Positions 59,598-64,000 of a stretch of 64,000 nucleotides of DNA are shown in pieces. The stretch covers positions 1-64,000 of the forward strand of contig JAAAIG010000025.1 in assembly GCA_015852425.1 (NCBI GenBank). The letters are read 5' to 3'. Every line of letters begins with the position of its first letter. Position 1 is the stretch's first letter. Source of the stretch: Gryganskiella cystojenkinii. Its lineage: Eukaryota > Mortierellomycota > Mortierellomycetes > Mortierellales > Mortierellaceae. The notes under the pieces are model-generated. The model was not told the DNA's origin. It ran no database searches and saw nothing but the letters and a program-made list of their open reading frames with translations. The position numbers were made by a program, and so were the translations under genes.

Positions 59598-62500
59598 ATG
59601 ATGCCATTCCCTACCCCTTCCTCGGACCTCATGGCGAGCGCCATGGGTGGTGCCAGTTTTCTCGCCAACGCAGCAGCTAATGCAGCGTCAGCACCCACCT
59701 CGTCGTCTGCGACCCCTTCCTCGCCTTCCTCTAAGGGCAAAAAGGGCAAGAAGGCACCTGCAACCGCAACGACGAACGGAGCTGTCCGTATCTTTTACTC
59801 TCTCAAGGAAAATCCACACGCCATCATCTCCTTTGCCGACTTGGTTCGTCAGGAGCAGCAAAATCGACAACAGCAACAACAAAAAAGTGCCCAGCTTCTT
59901 GTCCCTTCTGTGTCCTCGAAATCCGGTGGCACAACCTCGCCCGTCCCAAACGGCAAAAAGAGCTCCGGAACCGCAACAGCAACAGGCTCGCATACTGCCA
60001 CGAGTCAAAATGGTGGCAATAACGCCGCGTCAAGCTTAAGCTCCAGGGAAGCCGGTTCTGCCATGGATATAGATTCGGTCGAGGGAGCAGAGGAGGACGA
60101 CAGCGAAGCCGAGGTGGAGGAGGATAACGGCACAGAAGAGGACGATGATGAAGACGAGGCTGAAGGAGAGGCGGAGGATGAAGATGATGACGACGAAGAG
60201 GAAGATGACGAAGACGAAGACTCTGAAGCCCGTCCAAGAGAACCCAAAGATTTCCTCCAGGCTTTGACTGAAAAATACGCAAACATGGATGAGAACGGTA
60301 ACGAGGGTGAAGACGAAGACGAGGATGACGAGGTAAGGCATTAACAAGTGTTTTTTTTCTTCTTATCCTCCCTCCCTGCCATTGCCATGACTACTCTGGT
60401 CTTCCCATGAACCCATGATTCTCCACCCCCCCTTCTTGGCGCACAAATAGACGGAAGAAATGAATGTTCTTACCCCTTTGTACGCTCTTGCATTGGACTG
60501 ACGCAACATACACAAACACCAAACACACAGTCTCTCTCTCCATATCGCGCGACCCTGGCCTTGCCAAGCACCCTCGATTCCACATTGACAATAATATTCC
60601 TTGCAATCAAAAAAGCTCTCGCGCCTTTCCAAATTGATTCCTGTGAGCAAGGACAGTGTCAGCGTGGTCGCACACAGACTCGAATTTGCGCCTTCTGTTT
60701 TCTTTGTCCTTTCATTCCACAAGATTTGTGGTCCGCGCACTCGCACTGGACATACCTCATCCCTGTGTTCGACCGCAGCATCTAGCTAACGCAGGACGGT
60801 TGGCACGCACAGTTCTTTCTCCCCCGAGGTTTCTTTTTGCTAACGACTTTTTCTTCTTGTGACTTTTTTTTATTTCTGCTGTAGGGCATCCCTACGAAAC
60901 GGCCTAGTCGGTGGGACTCTGAGCACTACGATATTGAAGACGAGTTTATTGATGACAGCGAGATGATGCTGGAAGCTATTGGTATTGTCCGCCCCAAGAT
61001 TGACGGATTTTTCGCCTACCGCGGACCGATCGAGACAGTTGAGGACAAGTAAGTATAAAGGCGCTAATAGACCTCAGATATTTCCAACATTCGTTTCTAA
61101 TGAACATGAACTGACAATATACTTTTAACTCTCCTTGATGCGCCGTTAGCGATTCATCCGATGCAGGACCACGAAAAAGGTCTTCAAAGAGAAAGGCGCC
61201 AACCAGCTCATCCCCGTCGAACACGAGCAAAGGATCAGGATCCAAAGCGCTTAAATCGTCGAGCTTGGCGATCGTGGAAAACGCAGCCGACTCTGCATCG
61301 GAGGCAAGCGAGATGGAAGAGAAACCAAAGTCAACCAAGGCTTCCGTGTCAACATCTACCACGACAACATCGGCGCCGTCCTCTGAGACGCCGGCGGCAA
61401 TCACATCCACAGAGACAGGAGCAAGCAATATCTCTACCTCGACCAAGAAAAAGTCCTCGTCTTCAAAAGCCAAAGTCCCAGCCACCAAAGATGCTACAAA
61501 AGAATCAGTCAACGACTCTACCAAAGATGGTGTTGCCAAAGAAACTACCAAAGATGCATCGGAAACAGGCAAGGATTCAGACAAAGAGGCAAAGCCAGCG
61601 CCAAAGAGAGCTAGAGCAAAGTCTACAAAGACTACTGCAGCCTCCGCTACTACAAACAGCTCTTCAAATACTGCCGTGGCAACACCTTCTGTTCGGGTTG
61701 ACTCGCCTCCACCAGCGGACGAAAACATTGACATGTCAACGCCACCGCCACCGCCGTCCCGTTCGGGATCACCATTGAAGTCAAAGGCAAAGAAGCCTTC
61801 GACAAAAGTCAAAGTTGAGGGACAGTCCGGCTCATCAACAACATCATCAGCTACGACTGTTCAGGACTCTGCAATGGAATCGTCTTCGTCTATAACCCAG
61901 ACGGACTCATATTCAAAGGCCTCGAGTGAAGGACCAAGCAGCAGGTCCAAGTCCGGTTCAAAGGGATTGCAACCGCTGAATCCAGATGTCAAGGCTTTGT
62001 TCGACAAGGTGGCGGATCTTGCTCAGCATGGTGTGTATTCTATGCATGACGATGTTAATGCCCATGTTGTGAGTCATTTTCATTATGATGTCGTGAACAC
62101 CTGGGACTAACTAGAAACACATGGTCTCTTTCTCCGATTTGTAGAAAAATGGGAGCACAAGGCTAAGTTTCCGTTTCATCTCAGAGAACCGCTGTTCAAA
62201 TGCGCCAGGCTGGCCCTGGCGACGCGTGAAACAGGTTACGTTCTCGAGGAGAACTTTGTTGGTCATCTCCAAGTCATTATGCCCTATAACAAGTTTACAC
62301 TGAAGGTAGATCATTGTTTATTCAAGGATCTTGCAAATGAGTCATTGTTGAACTATAAAAACATTGCTAACCTTGACTGTTTTGATACGTCTATATCGTT
62401 AGAAACTGATTTACAAGGCTATCCTACCTGAGTGGATCGATGATCTGGAAGCTCAAAGGGATCGTCTTATTGACCAGTTTATAAAGCGTGCCGGAATCGT

Positions 62501-64000
62501 GTGGAAAACATCAGGACTGGCGGAGACATCAAAAACGGACGAAACACCCGCGACAGACAATGATGGAGACGTCAGCATGTCGGGTGACGAAGGTATTGAT
62601 ACAGGCATAATCTATAGAAATGATTGTGTGTTGCTGAATGGGCGAGACTAACGATCTAACATTTGCTCGCTGCTACCGTAGATAAGCGCCGGTTCCCTTG
62701 GAGTCAAGATCTCCGGCTGCTGCTTTGGGAGACGATGGAGAAGTTCATGGAGATTCTCGCGGTCAAGCAGGAATTCAGATTGGTGGATGAGACTTTGCCT
62801 GCACTGCCAACAGAGTCGAAAACGCGAAAGGATGCTTACCAAATGGTACGGAACACTGAACTTGTCGATGGAGAGCGGAAAGATCATGTGAGCTTGAAAA
62901 ACAAAATTGTTTCTGTTATTAATACTAACGGTTTTAACAATCTTTAATTGATTAGCTCTTGCCAGCGTTCCCTGATGGATGGATGACATCTTACGATATC
63001 TCTCGACAGTACAGTCAACTGAAAGAAAAGGTCCAAAAGCAAACAAAGAGCACAGACTCTAGCACACCCGCGGTCCCACCGGGACCCAAGACCAAGCCGA
63101 TCCTGACAGGAGTATTTGGATCCAAATCAAGTGTTCGGGCGAGCAGTGCGACCACAAAGACTGTGTCTCCTGCCTTGGTTAACCGAACTCTGCATTCGGT
63201 CACACCCGAGCCTGAGCAGCCGACTGCTTCACAATCATCTAAGCCATCAAGCTCATCCACGGCACCGGTGTCTGTCGTGATCGCGCCAGCTCCATCTCAA
63301 CCAACACCGAAACCGCAATCGGATGCACCAGCTGCAGCTCAGACCGGCAATGCAGATGGAGCGCCGACAAAGGCGACTGCATCAATCAAGAAGCGCAAAA
63401 AGGTCGACAACGAGTCTGACGCTGAACCCTCTGCGCCTGTCCCTGAACCGGAACAAAGTAGCTCGCTCGAGGATACGGCAATGGTCATTGAAAGAGCCAA
63501 GGACGAACCGGTGAACGACCATAACAACACGGCCACGTCGGATGAACTGGCATCAGACTCTGCAGGTGGATTGAGCCCATCGATGAGTCCAGCCAACTTG
63601 GCAGTCTATCACGAGATTCTTGCCAACAGCAAGAAGAAGCGAGCTGATGCAGCTGCCATGGGAGGATCGACGGCCAGCAGAACGGCCAAGGGCAGAAGAC
63701 CGCCAGGACCACCTACAAAGGCGGTGAGACAGCAACAACAGCAACAGCAACAGCAGCAGATGTCGTCGAACACTGCAGGACCGCAAACACTTCTAGGTCA
63801 GACGTCTCCAGTGGGGGGTGTTCATATGAGCGCTAGTCATATTGTGGGATCTTCGTCGTCGTCGTCACCGTCATCATCTGCTGCTCACGCTCATTCTCGA
63901 TCAGTGGCTCCCTCGAATTCTGTGGGAGCCTCCATGGGACCTTCTGTGGGTGTCTCGCGAGGCAAGAGAAGTGGTGCAACGGCCATGAGCACGACCTCCC
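59598..64000 (+). CDS. HPC2: HIR histone-chaperone subunit HPC2/ubinuclein, 3' end outside the window
   Basis: Seven exons in view (59598..60332, 60885..61048, 61150..62030, 62145..62305, 62403..62592, 62682..62887, 62956..>64000), at least 1127 residues. The Hpc2-related domain is unmistakable: RPSRWDSEHYDIEDEFIDDS, then GFFAYRGPI. Before it is a 60-residue acidic tract; after it a long Ser/Thr/Lys-rich linker. Exons 4-6 code the ubinuclein middle domain (FPFHLREPLFKCARLALATR, then GHLQVIMPYNKFTLKK and LPEWIDDLEAQRDRLIDQFI). The tail is low complexity with a Gln run near 63727-63758. The protein should bind H3.3/H4 and work with HIRA for replication-independent nucleosome assembly. Intron 1 (552 bp) is the longest in the window. 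The frame is still open at 64000. Confidence 0.92.

Overview
The window is nuclear DNA from a filamentous fungus. Genes are broken by many short GT-AG introns, core promoters show TATA boxes followed by long pyrimidine tracts, proteins carry long Ser/Thr/Asn/Gln-rich linkers, and the gene content is eukaryotic (kinesin-3, Elongator, SMC5/6, kinetochore, HIR complex). The style fits an early-diverging fungus of the Mucoromycota, most likely a Mortierella relative; that placement is inference. Exon coordinates come from reading frames, splice signals and phase arithmetic, not transcripts. Every complete model listed as a CDS gives a length divisible by three; the broken genes are typed as pseudogenes.

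Layout. 0-8 kb (all minus strand): the edge of an unrecognised gene, two tandem ML-domain lipid-binding proteins, a four-helix membrane protein, and a probably myristoylated protein kinase. 7.7-11.5 kb is almost gene-free. 11.5-23 kb (plus): a full-length kinesin-3 (Unc104/KIF1 type), a stretch with two broken coding remnants, and Elongator subunit Elp2. 23-30 kb (plus): a MARVEL-like protein, a Kch1/Prm6-like membrane protein, and a row of small one-helix proteins that may form a local family. 30.5-37.2 kb: class I alpha-mannosidase, an aldo/keto reductase, and on the minus strand an alpha/beta hydrolase.

37-54 kb is the accessory part. It has a 2.9 kb gene-poor stretch, an intact hAT transposase-like gene with an unusual N-terminal extension, a WLM metalloprotease broken by one frameshift, a degraded copy of a glycoside hydrolase, a 10-N assembly gap, the intact GH5/R-type lectin hydrolase from which that copy derives, and a carboxylesterase with two frameshifts.

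54-64 kb is compact and concerned with chromosomes: a small mitochondrial-type protein, NSE1 (SMC5/6 complex), the kinetochore protein CNL2/NKP2 sharing a 285-bp divergent promoter with NSE1, a PTRHD1-type peptidyl-tRNA hydrolase with a 23-nt microexon, and the histone chaperone subunit HPC2/ubinuclein, which runs off the right edge. I found no tRNA, rRNA, CRISPR array or operon.
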